This document shows positions 1-11,270 of a DNA stretch of 64,000 nt, in pieces. Position numbers and translations under genes: made by a program. This DNA is from Apostichopus japonicus (lineage: Eukaryota; Echinodermata; Holothuroidea; Aspidochirotida; Stichopodidae): positions 19,842,489-19,906,488 of the forward strand of contig NC_092572.1 of the NCBI RefSeq assembly GCF_037975245.1. Reading direction: 5' to 3'. The notes under the pieces are model-generated. The model saw only the letters and a list, made by a program, of their open reading frames with translations, had not been told where the DNA came from and did no database searches. How positions within the stretch are numbered: position 1 is the stretch's first letter; each line of letters starts with the position of its first letter.

Positions 1-404
1 TAGTGGACTTCTACCCCTCAATCACTGAAGATCTCCTCAACAAATCTCTAGCCTGGGCCAAGAAGTACAGCCCCATCCGCAAAATTGACCACGAAACGAT
101 AATCCATGCGAGAAGATCAGTACTGTACGACCATGATGGCAAACCCTGGGTGAAGAGAGACACCACAAAGGAATTTGACGTAACGATGGGGGCTTACGAC
201 GGCGCAGAAATATGTGAGTTGGTAGGCCTCCACATACTACACCAACTAGACGCGAAGTTAGAGGTGGCCAGCGTCGGTCTTTACAGAGATGACGGCCTTG
301 CCGTCATGCGAGGTTACTCCGGCAATGGAAGAAAAAAGAAAAGCAATAGTTTAAGTATCAATAGACTACGATACACATACAGAAATACAAATATATGTAT
401 ATAG
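1..404 (+). mobile_element. Reverse transcriptase fragment, cut by the window edge
   Basis: An open frame runs from the left edge to a stop at about 404. It reads DFYPSIT near the start (an RT palm motif with the first catalytic Asp), then VTMGAYDGAEICELVG, and GLYRDDG, which fits the second catalytic motif (Y-x-D-D). The reading beyond about residue 110 turns into low-complexity sequence and is probably past the end of the homologous part. This is the palm of a retroelement RT, with the rest to the left of the window. The family (Penelope-like, DIRS-like or other) cannot be settled from this piece. Its YDGAE and YRDDG motifs differ from the other elements in the window. Confidence 0.7.
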
Positions 405-667
405 CAAGTCCTACATATAAGAAACTTATCTTCTTACTTGTGAATTAAATATATAGATAGAATAAGGCACAAATGAGTATCTGTAGTGGCCCCAAGCGTA
501 CGTGGTGGGCATAAACGCAGTTCAGAGCGGTTGTAATTGTGGAGCTCAACACAGGGTGTGTTGGGTCTTGCATGATTTGTTTCACTTTATTGCAGACTCT
601 CTCATGATACAAGCAGTCCAACAAGGTAAGTGAATACCGATTACCCACTGAGCAACTTTTCTAGATT
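405..667. other. No gene seen
   Basis: AT-rich sequence between the RT fragment and the GPCR pseudogene. No splice-bounded or conserved coding segment was recognised. Confidence 0.5.
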
Positions 668-1500
668 GCTCAAGCATTTTCACATGATGCATACAATGTA
701 AGCACAAAACACGAGAAAGAGGTTTTTGGTAACTTTAACCACCATGATTTGCCGAGAAATTCCTTTTCTCTCATCACCTGTAGATGCCTGATAACTATCC
801 CTGCGTATTTCTCTAAGTATTCCTTTTTTTCTTAAGAAACCGATAAATGAGCTAGTAACACGCTATAATGACCACCAAGCAGGGAAACTGTATCAGTATA
901 CTAAGTAACAATTCATTGTACAACGCTCTTGAATGTTCGAAGTCAACCGTACAAGCACTGTAACGATGGCAGAAGCCAAGTGCACTGAAACCTAATGATG
1001 GTGGTAAGATTGCGATTATACTAACATATAGTCAACCGAGGAAGATAATAACGTATACGTTTCGGGAACAGTAAACTTTATCATAAGTTGATCTCGGACG
1101 AGTTATCAAAATTAGACGATTGACTGCAATCAAAGCCAAATTCATAATGCTAGCTCCTAATGTTATATAAGTAATTGCTTCAATAATCTTGCAGAAAAAG
1201 GTCTACGGAAGGTAAAAATCAACGCTTAACAGCGCTACTGGATGTAATATAATATACACGCAAGAAATGCCACCCGAAATGGCTAGGTTGACCACGAGCG
1301 CGTTGGTGGTAGTTTGAAGTTTTCGTGAGGCGCACACAGCAAAGACAACGAGAAAATTGCCAGGTATTCCGATGACACTTATCACAGCAACGCTGACGGT
1401 AGGTAGGGTGTTTGCAGTCGGGATTCGTATTATTAAGTTTTGTTTTGATTTGTTTACTTTCTCCTTAATTCCTTTGTTCAATACTTTATCTATTTCTGAT
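668..1500 (-). pseudogene. Rhodopsin-type GPCR pseudogene (copy A)
   Basis: Read on the minus strand, a charged N-terminus leads into TM1 (VISVIGIPGNFLVVFAVCAS, with the GN motif) and TM2 (VVNLAIS). A TAG stop sits at about 1,206-1,208, where copy B has a Lys codon. Beyond it the frame continues through TM3 with an NRL motif in place of DRY, then TM4 and TM5, until a second stop (TAC-TAG, near 860) and an insertion in the third intracellular loop. The TM6 start is recognisable near 680-780 and TM7 is missing. With at least two nonsense codons and a lost 3' end, this is a dead paralogue of the GPCR at 45,648-46,475. The sequence resembles melatonin-receptor-like or Tre1/moody-like class A receptors, but the ligand cannot be inferred. 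Confidence 0.8.
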
Positions 1501-2820
1501 TTGACTTTTTCTTCAGTTTTTTGGAAGTGAAACTCTTCGACAAAACCTCATTGTTTTTATAGTTTTACTTCCCTTTACATTCATTGCTGTTAATTAACAG
1601 CAATGAAAGTAAAGGGAATTAAATTAACACTATTTTTCCATATTGTGCAACTTTTCTACTATTTAATGTTGTAGAAAAAAGAAGTAGACGAAATAATCCA
1701 TTAGTAGAACGTTTTTATTTATCATAAGTAAGCGTAAAAGAGACATCAAGATGGGAATATATAAAACTAATAAAACTAACCATTTAGATTTGAAGTGACG
1801 AGATGCAATAAGTTGCCATTTCAATATTTCCACTAAAATTTGTTGAAATAAAGAACTAAGTAATGATTTTTCAGAAATTTTTAAATTACCAGCTCTTGTA
1901 TATAAGACAACATTGTTGATATGTACCAGATGTGACTTAAGAAATAAGTTTCAGAGAAATCGTCATCATTTTAACATTTTGCATAAAACTAAATTGTTTT
2001 AATGATAACTAAACTGTAATAAGTTATCATTTCAATATTTTTAGGAAACTATCAAATTAATCAATTGGAAAGAAGTTAAGATTTTAATACTACGCAGATA
2101 TATTTTGAAAATAACAACAATTAATATAAGGAACTATTTCAACATTGTTCAGAAAATTGTCAAGTTGCTCAGTCGGAAAGAACTCACAACTTAACTCTGA
2201 TACAATAGGAAAACATTGGAAAATTCAGCTCGGACACTCGTCACATTTTAACAAATGTATCTTATGCCCTGCTTTTTCGGTAAAAACTTCGGTGTCTAGC
2301 CCAACACTTGCTCATGAGCTCTAACCTTCAATCATATGCAATAACTATAACAGATTGGCGAAAAGTTGTTCCTCATTACTTTGTTTTTACCAGTATACAC
2401 ATTTCGGCCCCGCTAATACAATACAATAGAAAAATCATCCATGATGAATTATAATATGAGTGTCGGTACTACTTCAACCATTCAAAGAGAAAAATATCTT
2501 TAATAATATATAAGATCCCCCGGGCCCATTTCTTTTCCTGTTGCAACATATAACTTACTTATTGGGTGTCTGAAGTATGTGCTGAGATATCAGCAATGAT
2601 TGGCATGTTTATATCGTGTATGTAAACAACCTTTTATTCTTTCTATTTAAAGGCTGTTGGTTAAGACGGTAACTTCATGGCTTTAACTGCGCATGTGCAA
2701 ACCGGAATCGTCGATGATTCTAACAACAACCCTTAATCTATACAATAGTGTTAGCGATGTTTCCAATTTTCTCCTAACATAAATAATATGGGTGTACAAA
2801 ACAGGCTTGTATAGTTCCTG

Positions 2821-2924
2821 GACTGTAGTTTATGTACTATAGTTCCTGTACCATAGTTCGTGTACTGCAATTCCTGTACCGTAGTTCCTGTACTGTTGTT
2901 TCTGTAATGTTGTTCCTGTACTCG
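2821..2924. repeat. 14-bp minisatellite
   Basis: About seven imperfect copies of a 14-bp unit of the type TACTGTAGTTCCTG. The matching place in unit B (about 49,630-49,670) holds only one to two copies, so the repeat expanded in A or contracted in B after the duplication. Confidence 0.8.
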
Positions 2925-4435
2925 TACTCGATACATTTGGGAAACCTTATTCCTATATATTCTATAGACTAGTGCAAGATAAAATGCTTCTACTTGCTCT
3001 TAGTGCTTTGTGCCTAGAGACGCAATCACGTATACTTCTACTTAGGATTTATCCTTAACTACCCCCCCCCCCCACCCACACCAATACATCCCCTTCCCTA
3101 CTGGCAGACAGTATAAACCAAATTCCTAGGGCACAATAAATTAGAAAATACAGCCTAAGCATCCTATGATAATCCTACATTTTATCAAAATTTCTCAAAG
3201 AGGCAGGGACACTCCTCCCTTTAGATCCCTTTCACTGGGCGACTTACCGTCTAAGCCCTCCCAAGTGACTGCGTCTAAATTTTGCTCGCGTTCATACCAA
3301 GGGGAATTTTGTTAGCTCAGCTTACTTATGCTTTTGTAATAAAACTGTACTTCAAGTCTGGGATAAAGTAGATAATTGGCCTCTTACTAAATGATTTCAA
3401 GTGCGCTAAGTCAGGTAAGACTACCGATCAACTCCCTTATACCTTAAGTGTTAGCGGATGTATATGATAGTATACGGTTACATCGAAATGGTGAAAGTAA
3501 AAGTGTTTTATTTAAGGTTGCAGTGAAGATGATCTCTCTAACTTTGCCCTAAATTTAGTTTTACTATCCTTCAATTACGCAATTTTATCGAAGTTTGATC
3601 AGATGTTACGCCACAGAATAACGCAGATATGCACTTGAAAAAGGAAATTGTTACTGTGTGAATATTTTATGAAAGTACTACAGCTCATATAATTGGCGTT
3701 TCCTACTTTGACGGTATACTAAATGTAAGCTATTTATATAAAATGTAAATAAAAAATATAACAACTTGCACCAAAAAGTGTTAACAAAACCATGTTGTAA
3801 TTTGACTATAAAGTACTGTCAGTGCAGATGCACAAAATATTTCTACTAGTTTAATACTAGAATAAATAGTGTTAGTATTAATCTATTCAAACTCGAGCAA
3901 AACCCCCAAGATTGTGTTTTTGCTTAATTTACAACATTCATTGATTAACCATTACCACGTCTTTCTTTGAACAGCCTTGATGCCGTTACAAATTGTGCTG
4001 TTTCCTATTCAGTATCAATATGAAGCACGATAATGCTAGTTGAAGTCAATTTAATCCTGCGTAACTAGTTTAACTGGTTTTCGCAGCCACATGATTGACA
4101 TCAAGTCTTCCACAAAAAATCACAATGAAAAGTCGCAGCCTGCTCAAAACTTCACATTAGCAAATGGAATACGAATCCACTTCTCCTTCTCACATGAGAG
4201 TCACAACGAAAAATGAAATTACTTTAGATTAACCGCAGTATGAAGGCATTATACCGTTTTCATGTATAACAATTACAAAGAAGGGTTCCTTGGTACCTGA
4301 ATGTGCCTTGTCAATCTGGGTAATACAAAAGTTAGTATATACAATAATTCTACTCTTCATTGCATTTCATATGAGGTAGATAACTTCCTCTGGTTCTGTT
4401 GTTCTTGTTTGAATGGCGTTTATCTACCTTTCAAC

Positions 4436-4684
4436 TCACTTAGGCTCACTACCCCCAAGCACCCAGTCTCGTAAATCACCTCTTTCTGTATTTCCCAAAG
4501 CACCCGCCAGAACGCCATGAGTTGCAGCGATAGTGTTTTGCCTTTTCCACACAAGTAGCATTTGGTATACCTTCTCCTTGTGATTTGAATTATAAGTTAG
4601 GTCGAGGATATCGAGTTGGCCATCAGTCAACTCAAGGTTCCTTCCAACATCCTTCCAGCAGTTGCCAAGTTTGTTTGCTAATTT
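4436..4684 (-). CDS. Death-domain exon, C-terminus of ZU5/DD gene A
   Basis: This 249-nt terminal exon follows a TTTTCATAG acceptor, starts in phase 0 and ends at its own stop codon (83 codons including stop). The protein opens LANKLGNCWKDVGRNLEL, continues through KVYQMLLVWKRQ, and ends GDLRDWVLGG. This is the typical spacing of a six-helix death domain: the conserved Trp in the first helix, the L..W motif in the middle and the hydrophobic end helix. Death domains bind other death domains in apoptosis or immune signalling complexes. The paralogous exon at 51,308-51,556 has exactly the same length and phase. The preceding exons (4,881-5,045, 5,774-5,896 and 9,287-9,436) all end in phase 0, which fits. 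Confidence 0.82.
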   Translation of the reverse strand, partial: KLANKLGNCWKDVGRNLELTDGQLDILDLTYNSNHKEKVYQMLLVWKRQNTIAATHGVLAGALGNTERGDLRDWVLGGSEPK

Positions 4685-4880
4685 CTATGAAAACGAAATA
4701 TAAAAGAAAGTACACTCATAATAAGACATTTTTGATGTTCTGGATAATCGTCGTGAAAAAAATAATCTTAGAAGGTGATCCTAATTATTTCTTAATTAAT
4801 GCCACAAAACGTTTTGGTTTGGAAATGCATGTAGGATTTCATATACCTTCTCTACGCAAATCAGTCACTTTCCTATATAC

Positions 4881-5045
4881 CGTATCTGCCAAAATATGCC
4901 TATGTTTAGCATTGAGCAGCAACGAACCTACGGTTGAAACCTTTAAATCTGTTTGAACGGCAATAAACCGGGCTGCTGCTCTCATTCTGGCAGAGTCTTT
5001 TGACATGACATATGCTCTCACGATACCCAGGTAGGCATGTAGTTT
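4881..5045 (-). CDS. Probable linker exon of ZU5/DD gene A
   Basis: A 165-nt segment, phase 0 at both ends, with acceptor TATTGTAG and donor ACG/GTATAT. It encodes 55 residues including RAYVMSKDSAR and FIAVQT, probably helical. Copy B (51,756-51,944) matches in the same frame with a single 3-nt indel (an extra Gln codon) and several third-position changes, which supports coding. No domain is recognised. The acceptor here lacks a good pyrimidine tract and the B copy uses a different acceptor, so the 5' boundary is uncertain. An alternative is read-through to a stop at about 4,839. A further conserved helical stretch (AQEIVLDLLLNLLIDVS, about 5,125-5,175) lies just upstream and may be another small exon. 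Confidence 0.5.
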
Positions 5046-5773
5046 CTACAATATGATTTATGGATGAAAAACCCTCCCCTGTATTGAAAAAAGGTGATTT
5101 TTCAAGTCCGGTAACTTTCGGGGATACATCAATCAGAAGATTAAGCAGGAGATCAAGCACGATCTCCTGGGCCATCTCTAAGGGATGAGAAGTACATTCG
5201 ATGGTGACGACTACATGTGGAGAAGACGGTGTGTATCAGGCACAGTGCAGGGCAGGATAGAGGAAGCTAACATTTCTTCTCAAATGAATGAACATTGTGT
5301 GTTCATCGCATGTGGATGACACGTTCCGTAGCATAAGGCCAAAAGCTACGTCGTGAGAGGTTCCAACAAGTTGATGTCAGTGTAACTGTGACAGTGTTAA
5401 CCCAATTTCATTCCTCTTGACTTAAAACTCGTTTCAAAACGCAGATGTTTTAGCTCAAAATGAGACCCGGAAGTGTGTTCGTAGGTAGCAGCGCAAAGCA
5501 CTTTACGAATATTGCAGGTAACGCTGATGGGAGAAAAGGCGTGATTTGAGCAAAAAGAAGTGAGAACAGACTGAAATCAATGTAACTAAGAAATAACTTA
5601 CAATAATGATATCGAAGACAATTACGCGATAAAGGTTCGCTTTGGTGTACATTTTTGCTGAATCTTCTCAGTGAAGGCCTAATTGGTCAATACTTAATAA
5701 ATTACAATATATTAAGCTTAATTTCACCGTTGAAGTAACTCTCCGTAGAATATAGCAACGGGTAAACAGTTAC

Positions 5774-5896
5774 CTGAAGAAACTTGTCAGGAACTATGGT
5801 TTGTGAAACTGCTGACGGCAGTTCTTCTTGTGAATCGCCTGCAGTACCATTCCCCGTTGAAGGTATGATTGCTTCAGCTCTTGACAAACTGGATTC
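5774..5896 (-). CDS. Linker exon of ZU5/DD gene A
   Basis: A 123-nt exon with acceptor TTTTATTACAAG and donor CAG/GTAACT, phase 0 at both ends. It encodes 41 residues (ESSLSRAEAIIPSTGNG... ending KFLQ), a polar Ser/Thr/Gly-rich linker. Unit B keeps the same exon at 52,569-52,667 with both splice sites, but it is 24 nt shorter, an in-frame loss. Frame-preserving indels between paralogues support real coding sequence. It probably forms a flexible tether between the ZU5/UPA-like part and the death domain. Confidence 0.72.
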
Positions 5897-6079
5897 CTTG
5901 TAATAAAATGGCATATCAATAATATCGTAAGTTCAAGACCTTTATACACATCCGATTGTTTCATAATTACCAACACATAATCCTTTATATAAGACACTTA
6001 AATGTATATATTGTAGGAACAAAACCAAGTAATACTCTTTTTTTTAGCAAACATCCTTAACTGAAGTTTTATTTATCAA

Positions 6080-6930
6080 TAATAATGTTAATCACAATAA
6101 TAATAACCAGCAGTTATTTTTACGACGCTTAAGCGGCCACGAATATGGGAGAAACCCGTAAGGGCTTATGGATTTAAACTTACACGTCGGGTGGCTTCCA
6201 GATCAACATTGTAATTCAAATTGGGATTTTTTTTTCAATTGAGAAAGTTATTTCAGATGGCAAAACCGTATATTGCTCTTGGTTGAAAAATCCACCTTAC
6301 TATGACCCGGCCGTGATTTTTTTCCCAAACAGGTTTGCAAGTGTGCGTAAATAGTCGTTCATGATTGGTCGGAAAAGTTACGTCATCACCATAGAAACAC
6401 TTCACCTTATGAATCCGTTTGTTGCAACGAGGATATATCCGTTTAAAATTACCCGCAGCTTTTCGTACATATATGTAGATATGTTTGGAATTGGTTTAGT
6501 CATATTTTAGCACACTAGTATTGTATGATCTACTTTGATCGAAGTTCTCTGTGAAGGCATTAATCGATAACATCGCACAGTGAAAGTTTCGTACAGGGTA
6601 CATCACACATGTGTTGTAGGCCTATAATGTATAATAACTCTGTACACAGTGCAGTGACGGAAATATATCATACTATACACTATACTGTTTTGCGTATATT
6701 CACTCAAGAACTCGCGTCGTAAAGTTGCTTTTAGCATAGGCTTACCCAGTCCACGAAACGAATTCTGGTTTCAATAGAACGGCTCACGAATCGTGGATAA
6801 CGTAAACACGAACCAAATAAAATGTAGCGTTTCTATCATAAGTAAGGTCAACATGTAATCCAAGCATTAACCTGTTTGGGACAAAAAAATGTCGCGACCC
6901 GGCCGGGTATCGAACCCGGAACCCGTTAAA
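6080..6930 (-). mobile_element. Insertion specific to unit A with a tRNA-like B box (possible SINE)
   Basis: About 850 bp here has no counterpart in unit B. On the minus strand near its end, 6,906-6,916 reads GGTTCGATACC, a match to the RNA polymerase III B-box consensus, inside a GC-rich T-arm-like stretch (CCGGGTTCGATACCCGG). No convincing A box or poly(A) tail was found. A tRNA-derived SINE or a degraded tRNA-like insertion is the best reading. Confidence 0.4.
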
Positions 6931-7381
6931 CTAAAACACATAGCCCTTAATGAAATATAATTATCATATTCTAGTAATTTTCTTTTTTGCTCTAAAAGAA
7001 GTAAAACGGCATGAGAAGAAACTATCAAATAAAAAATGGCAAATGTCATCCTGACCTGCATCAAAAGTCAACCTAATATATCCCTACCTCAACGGTATCA
7101 AAGATGATAGTCACCTTTGCACCATAAAGTACCAATGAGTGAAGTACCATTTATAACATTCAATGTGAACCTCTGTCACCTAAACAAGTTTTTAATGTAA
7201 GATTGTCCACTTAAATGTGCCATCTCTATGATCAGTGTCATAATGGCAGCATATGTCTCTAGGGTTGATCTTTAGTATTGATTGTTTGTATATTATCCTA
7301 CCTTAGCGGAGACTTCTGACAGATCTGCTTGTATAAACAGTGGTTACTGCTTGCATGTAAAGTAAAGTCCAAAACTTCTAT

Positions 7382-7650
<269 letters not shown>

Positions 7651-7673
7651 AACAAGCGAATATTTTTAACAAC

Positions 7674-7716
7674 GACATACTGCTATATTTCGGAGTGGTC
7701 ACCACTCCATCGTCAG
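7674..7716 (-). ncRNA. Hammerhead-ribozyme-like motif at the PLE-1 terminus
   Basis: On the minus strand: CTGACGA (fits the CUGANGA core), one extra U, a perfect 7-bp stem GGAGTGG/CCACTCC closed by TGA, then GAAA, then a 5-bp stem III around a GCAG loop, ending in GTC at the expected cleavage site. Stem I pairs only weakly (C-G and G-U, then an internal loop before TTTT/AAAA). Hammerhead ribozymes are known in Penelope-like element termini. The extra U between the core and stem II is unusual, so activity is uncertain. Confidence 0.5.
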
Positions 7717-7901
7717 GCAAAAGTACAAGATCAATTTAATACAAGGGCTAATATACATCCAAGGACGCCAATAGTGATAAGCATGAGTGATTTTTAAACT
7801 AGGAAGAAACTTAGAAACTTAGAACAACCAGCAAAATTTTTTAGTGAATATTTTTAACTTAGGGATGAATAGAACAACCAGCAATAAAAAGTAAATAGGG
7901 A

Positions 7902-8744
7902 TTAGAATAGCTTCAACCCGTAGCTCGCTACATTTCTATTTAGGTCAGCATTTAAGTCTTTTAGTAGGAGACTCTCTTTAATCTTCCTCCTGAACCACTG
8001 GGGTTCATTACCAATAGTGGCACAATGGTCAACAAAAGTAGGCAGATGATGTTTATGCGCAGTACAATGAAGGTTAATAGCGCCTTTCTGACCACCAAAG
8101 GAGCTCATCAGATGTTCGTTGAACCTATCCTTAAGCCGTCTATTAGTTTCTCCGACATAAAAGGAATCGCAGTCTGGACAGTTAATCCTATAAACAACAT
8201 TGTTGGCATAATCTAACTTATAAGCATCCTTAAAATTGAACAGAGCAGTGATTTTCTTTTGCAGAAAAATTATTTTAATATGTATATTGTCATTACACAA
8301 CCCCTTAATGCAACTACCTAAAGTCTTAGCGAGTTTATCACTGCTAGGGCCACAATATGGTAATTTAACATAAATAGTATTAACTTGGGTCTCCCCATGA
8401 TCTAATTTAATTACAGGACCCATGCCCAGTTGTTTTCTTAATTTATAAGTATAGTTTTCCATTTCGTGCAATAAGTTCCTAGGGTAACCATTAAAAGTCA
8501 AAATACGTCTAATAAATTGCAATTCATGAACGAACAAGATATCCGACGAACATAATCTACGTGCACGTTCATGTAAAGCCTTAATAACCGCAATTTTATA
8601 CTTTTTGGGACACCAGGATTTCCAATTAATGAACAACCCTGTAAAAGTTTTCTTACGGAAAACTGAAGTGGCGATAGTGTCAGTACCGCTGGAGCCAACC
8701 ATTCTGAAAATATCTATATCGAGAAAAGCACATTTACCCCGCAT
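7902..8744 (-). pseudogene. PLE-1 RT C-terminus plus GIY-YIG endonuclease
   Basis: A 280-residue open stretch. The first part is the RT thumb/linker region of Penelope-like elements (KALHERARRLC..., RRILTFNGYP). About residue 184 onward reads VVYRINCPDCDSFYVGET, a CxxC followed by the YVGET signature of the GIY-YIG nuclease, then RRLKDRFNEHL and a conserved Glu region near the end. The RT palm lies upstream in a different frame and the 5' half is gone, so the element cannot be autonomous. Confidence 0.85.
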
Positions 8745-8784
8745 TCCATTTCATAAGTAAATTGAATAGATTTATGAAAAGAGT

Positions 8785-8982
8785 TCAATACATGTAGAAA
8801 ATCATCACATAGTCTGCTGAAATAACTACAAAAATGTCATCCACATATCTTCTATAAAAGTTAAGTTTAGGACAAATTTGGATCAATTTCTCCTCAAGGT
8901 GGCACATAAACAAGTTGGCTAAACAGACACTCAAGGAAGAGCCCATGGCACACCCACCAATTTGCTCACTCATGCTTATCAC
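8785..8982 (-). pseudogene. PLE-1 RT palm fragment
   Basis: Reads GGCAMGSSLSVCLANLFM followed by FYRRYVDDIFVV, the Penelope-type RT motifs including the YVDD catalytic box. It is separated by a frame break from the downstream GIY-YIG part. The coding sequence stops at about 8,965, where the inverted terminal arm begins. Confidence 0.85.
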
Positions 8983-9048
8983 TATTGGCGTCCTTGGATG
9001 TATATTAGCCCTTGTATTTTATTGATCTTGTACTTGATCTTGTACTTG

Positions 9049-9117
9049 ATCTCTCTCTCTCTCTCTCTCTCTCCACCTCTCTCTCTCTCTCTCTCTCTCC
9101 ACCCACCTCTCTCTCCA

Positions 9118-9173
<56 letters not shown>

Positions 9174-9174
9174 A

Positions 9175-9242
<68 letters not shown>
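9049..9242. repeat. (TC)n and (TA)n microsatellite, ending in (GT)n
   Basis: TCTC runs with CCACC interruptions (about 9,049-9,152), then alternating TA (to about 9,230), then a short GT run. It sits between PLE-1 and the exon ending at 9,287. Confidence 0.95.
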
Positions 9243-9246
<4 letters not shown>

Positions 9247-9286
9247 ACAAATGAATGCGTTGCACGTGGTAAGCGTAGCAAGTAAC

Positions 9287-9436
9287 CTTTAATGAGAACA
9301 TTAATTCCTCAAGATCCGACCCTTGGCCAGCTTTGATGAAACAATCGCATCCGTCTGTTTCGTCGGAGCCCATCTTATTCAGGTTAAACGTGCAGAAACT
9401 TCCATTCGTAATGGCAACTGTGATAAATTTGATTAC
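9287..9436 (-). CDS. UPA-like exon of ZU5/DD gene A (second part)
   Basis: A 150-nt exon, phase 0 at both ends, with acceptor CTTATTTGCCTTTAAAG and donor AAG/GTTACT. It encodes 50 residues with beta-strand character (FITVAITNGSFCTFNL, then Cys- and Asp-rich KMGSDETDGCDCF, ending LEELMFSLK). It joins in frame to the exon ending at 11,047. Placed between a ZU5 domain and a death domain, it is in the position of the UPA domain of UNC5, ankyrin and PIDD proteins. I assign it there by position and secondary-structure impression only. It is too diverged to be sure by eye. Confidence 0.6.
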
Positions 9437-9487
9437 CTTTAAAGGCAAATAAGCAGTTGTCACATGAATTTGTCAGTAATTGAATTC

Positions 9488-11000
9488 AACATACTTTAAT
9501 TTTTATGGGAAAACAATGTAAACTTATGAATACACAGACCTATATAGTAGTAACTTTTGACATTTTTTCTAGGTTGCGGGTAGCTTGATCTTAATAGTAA
9601 TCGTGGTCGCTTTTTCTATTCCTTGGTCTAATTGCTTTAGAGGAAATATATACGACATTATCAATGTAAATTTGGGTTTTTGATCAATACATTTGTAGAA
9701 ACAAATTCTTTTCAATAATGTCATCATTCTTTCATCTATTACTTTACAAAAACCGTTGGTAATATAAAGTGATTCTTATTTAATTTTGAACTAATTTAAA
9801 AGGATCTACTATTATATTACTACGGGATAATAATACAAATAGTTTTTACCATTAACTAGCAAAGAATCCACTTCACCTGATTTTTGCACAGAAATGACGA
9901 GTTTATATGAAATGATGGAAGCCGAACCGGCATTAAGCTCAGTAATAAACTTACCAGCAGAATGTCATATACGATATACTTAATTTAATATTTGTTTTGA
10001 GTGAAACGTGTCATCACAGGATCATTATACTAAAAGTTTGATAAAGCTATTTCTTCCAATTGCACTGACAATGGCGATTAAAAATAAGTTGGACACATCA
10101 ATGGATGTGGCGGTTACAATAGCAAATACTTTTAAATTCATTACTTGTGCAACTTTGTATGCAGGCTTTATAGTTATACTGCGGTATTGCTACTCCCCTT
10201 TACAAACTTTGTGTGTCATACACTAGTTTGTATGATATTCATGATTCAGTGAGATTAATTTACATTTCTATTACACATATTTGCTTCTGCTGGTAATAAA
10301 GTATTCGAAGAAAAATTATTCAAGCTTAATAACATGATAGTTTTGAGCTAATTTATTTAAAAATCAACTATTTCAACCAACCTTTTTCTTGTTTTTTTTC
10401 TGATATCTCCAAATAGGTGGTCTTACTTTTTCAAACAAAACTGTCAGAGGCATCTGCCCTTTTCTGCAAAACACGAATGGTATCTCATGCAACGAAGTGA
10501 CATCATTCAATTTGAGAACCTTTTGAGAGTACACAGAGAGAAAATGCAGTGTAGGTTGTAAAGCAATATCATTGATTAAGGTTGTTGTAGTGAATCAAAG
10601 AATGGTTAAGGTCAGATGGCAGGTGACATATCCCTTCCACATAATGTTAACTGTATCTGTACAACGGTAGTCTATTACAAAAACGGTTAAACCAAAAGGG
10701 TACCGTTTAGCATAGAGCTATCTTTGCTCACTATTACATATTTATATGATTAGTAATGAATGGTCGTCATTCGGTTTCATTAGATACATATTAATATAAA
10801 ACAGAATTATTCATTATAAAGGGTTATTTATCCTCTCATTTTTAACTCGCCTAATGAGAATGCATGGACTTGAGGGACTGAAGCAAAGTCAGATTGGCAT
10901 TTATTGAAATTGTTTGTACGTTGATATTTTTATCATAATTAAGGAGAAACCTTTACTGATAAAGCTACTATTTGGGGTCGGCTATTTCCCCGTATTGCAG
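9488..11000. other. Intron of gene A, nothing recognised
   Basis: AT-rich sequence without splice-bounded coding segments that I could support on either strand. Confidence 0.4.
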
Positions 11001-11046
11001 TAACTAACAGCATTTTTCACAGGTCGAGTAATTTAAAATTACTTAC

Positions 11047-11270
11047 CTCTCGGCAACCTGGTAACTGCCAGTAATACCCTACATCAAGAAATGTTACATA
11101 TTTAGTGGACGAAAATCGCTGAGCGGCAAACAATACAATCCTCTTTGCCTCGACTATATCATCACCAATTTTAACTTTCTTCCAGCAGAAATTGTTAAGC
11201 CGCATCACACAGTTTTGATAAGCTAGCTCACACTGAGTATTTATTTCCTCTTCCCATTGTGGTCGGGTGC
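11047..11270 (-). CDS. UPA-like exon of ZU5/DD gene A (first part)
   Basis: A 224-nt exon with a strong acceptor (TTGTTTTTTGTCTTAG) and a consensus donor (GAG/GTAAGT). It starts in phase 1 and ends in phase 0, giving about 74 codons. The protein starts TRPQWEEEINTQCELAYQNC and includes WKKVKIGDD and YVTFLDVGYYWQLPGC. The phases fit a ZU5 exon upstream ending in phase 1 and the 9,287-9,436 exon downstream starting in phase 0. It is likely the first half of the UPA-like region that follows ZU5 in this family. Confidence 0.68.

Larger units (their letters stand above)
668..7370. repeat. Segmental duplication, unit A
   Basis: This stretch aligns collinearly with about 45,860-53,345 (unit B), in the same orientation. 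Shared blocks include the GPCR remnant, the charged N-terminal GPCR segment (about 1,400-1,500 against 48,510-48,600), the death-domain and linker exons, and the flank near 6,990-7,370 against 52,980-53,340. Unit A has extra sequence at about 2,345-2,815 and about 6,080-6,930. Unit B has extra sequence at 46,476-48,505 and 50,537-50,745. Confidence 0.85.
7674..9040 (-). mobile_element. Truncated Penelope-like element (PLE-1)
   Basis: A minus-strand retroelement relic with RT motifs (8,785-8,982) followed downstream by a GIY-YIG endonuclease (7,902-8,744), the order typical of Penelope-like elements. Arms of about 69 bp at 7,722-7,790 and 8,966-9,034 are near-perfect inverted repeats, so the 5' truncated end is capped by an inverted copy of the 3' terminal region. 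Such partial inverted ends are known for Penelope elements. The element lies in the intron between exons 9,287-9,436 and 5,774-5,896 of gene A and is bordered by TA and TC microsatellites. Confidence 0.85.

Noticed and set aside
6895-6925. Possible functional tRNA gene on the minus strand
   Set aside because: Only the T-arm/B-box part is present. No acceptor pairing, anticodon arm or A box could be built.
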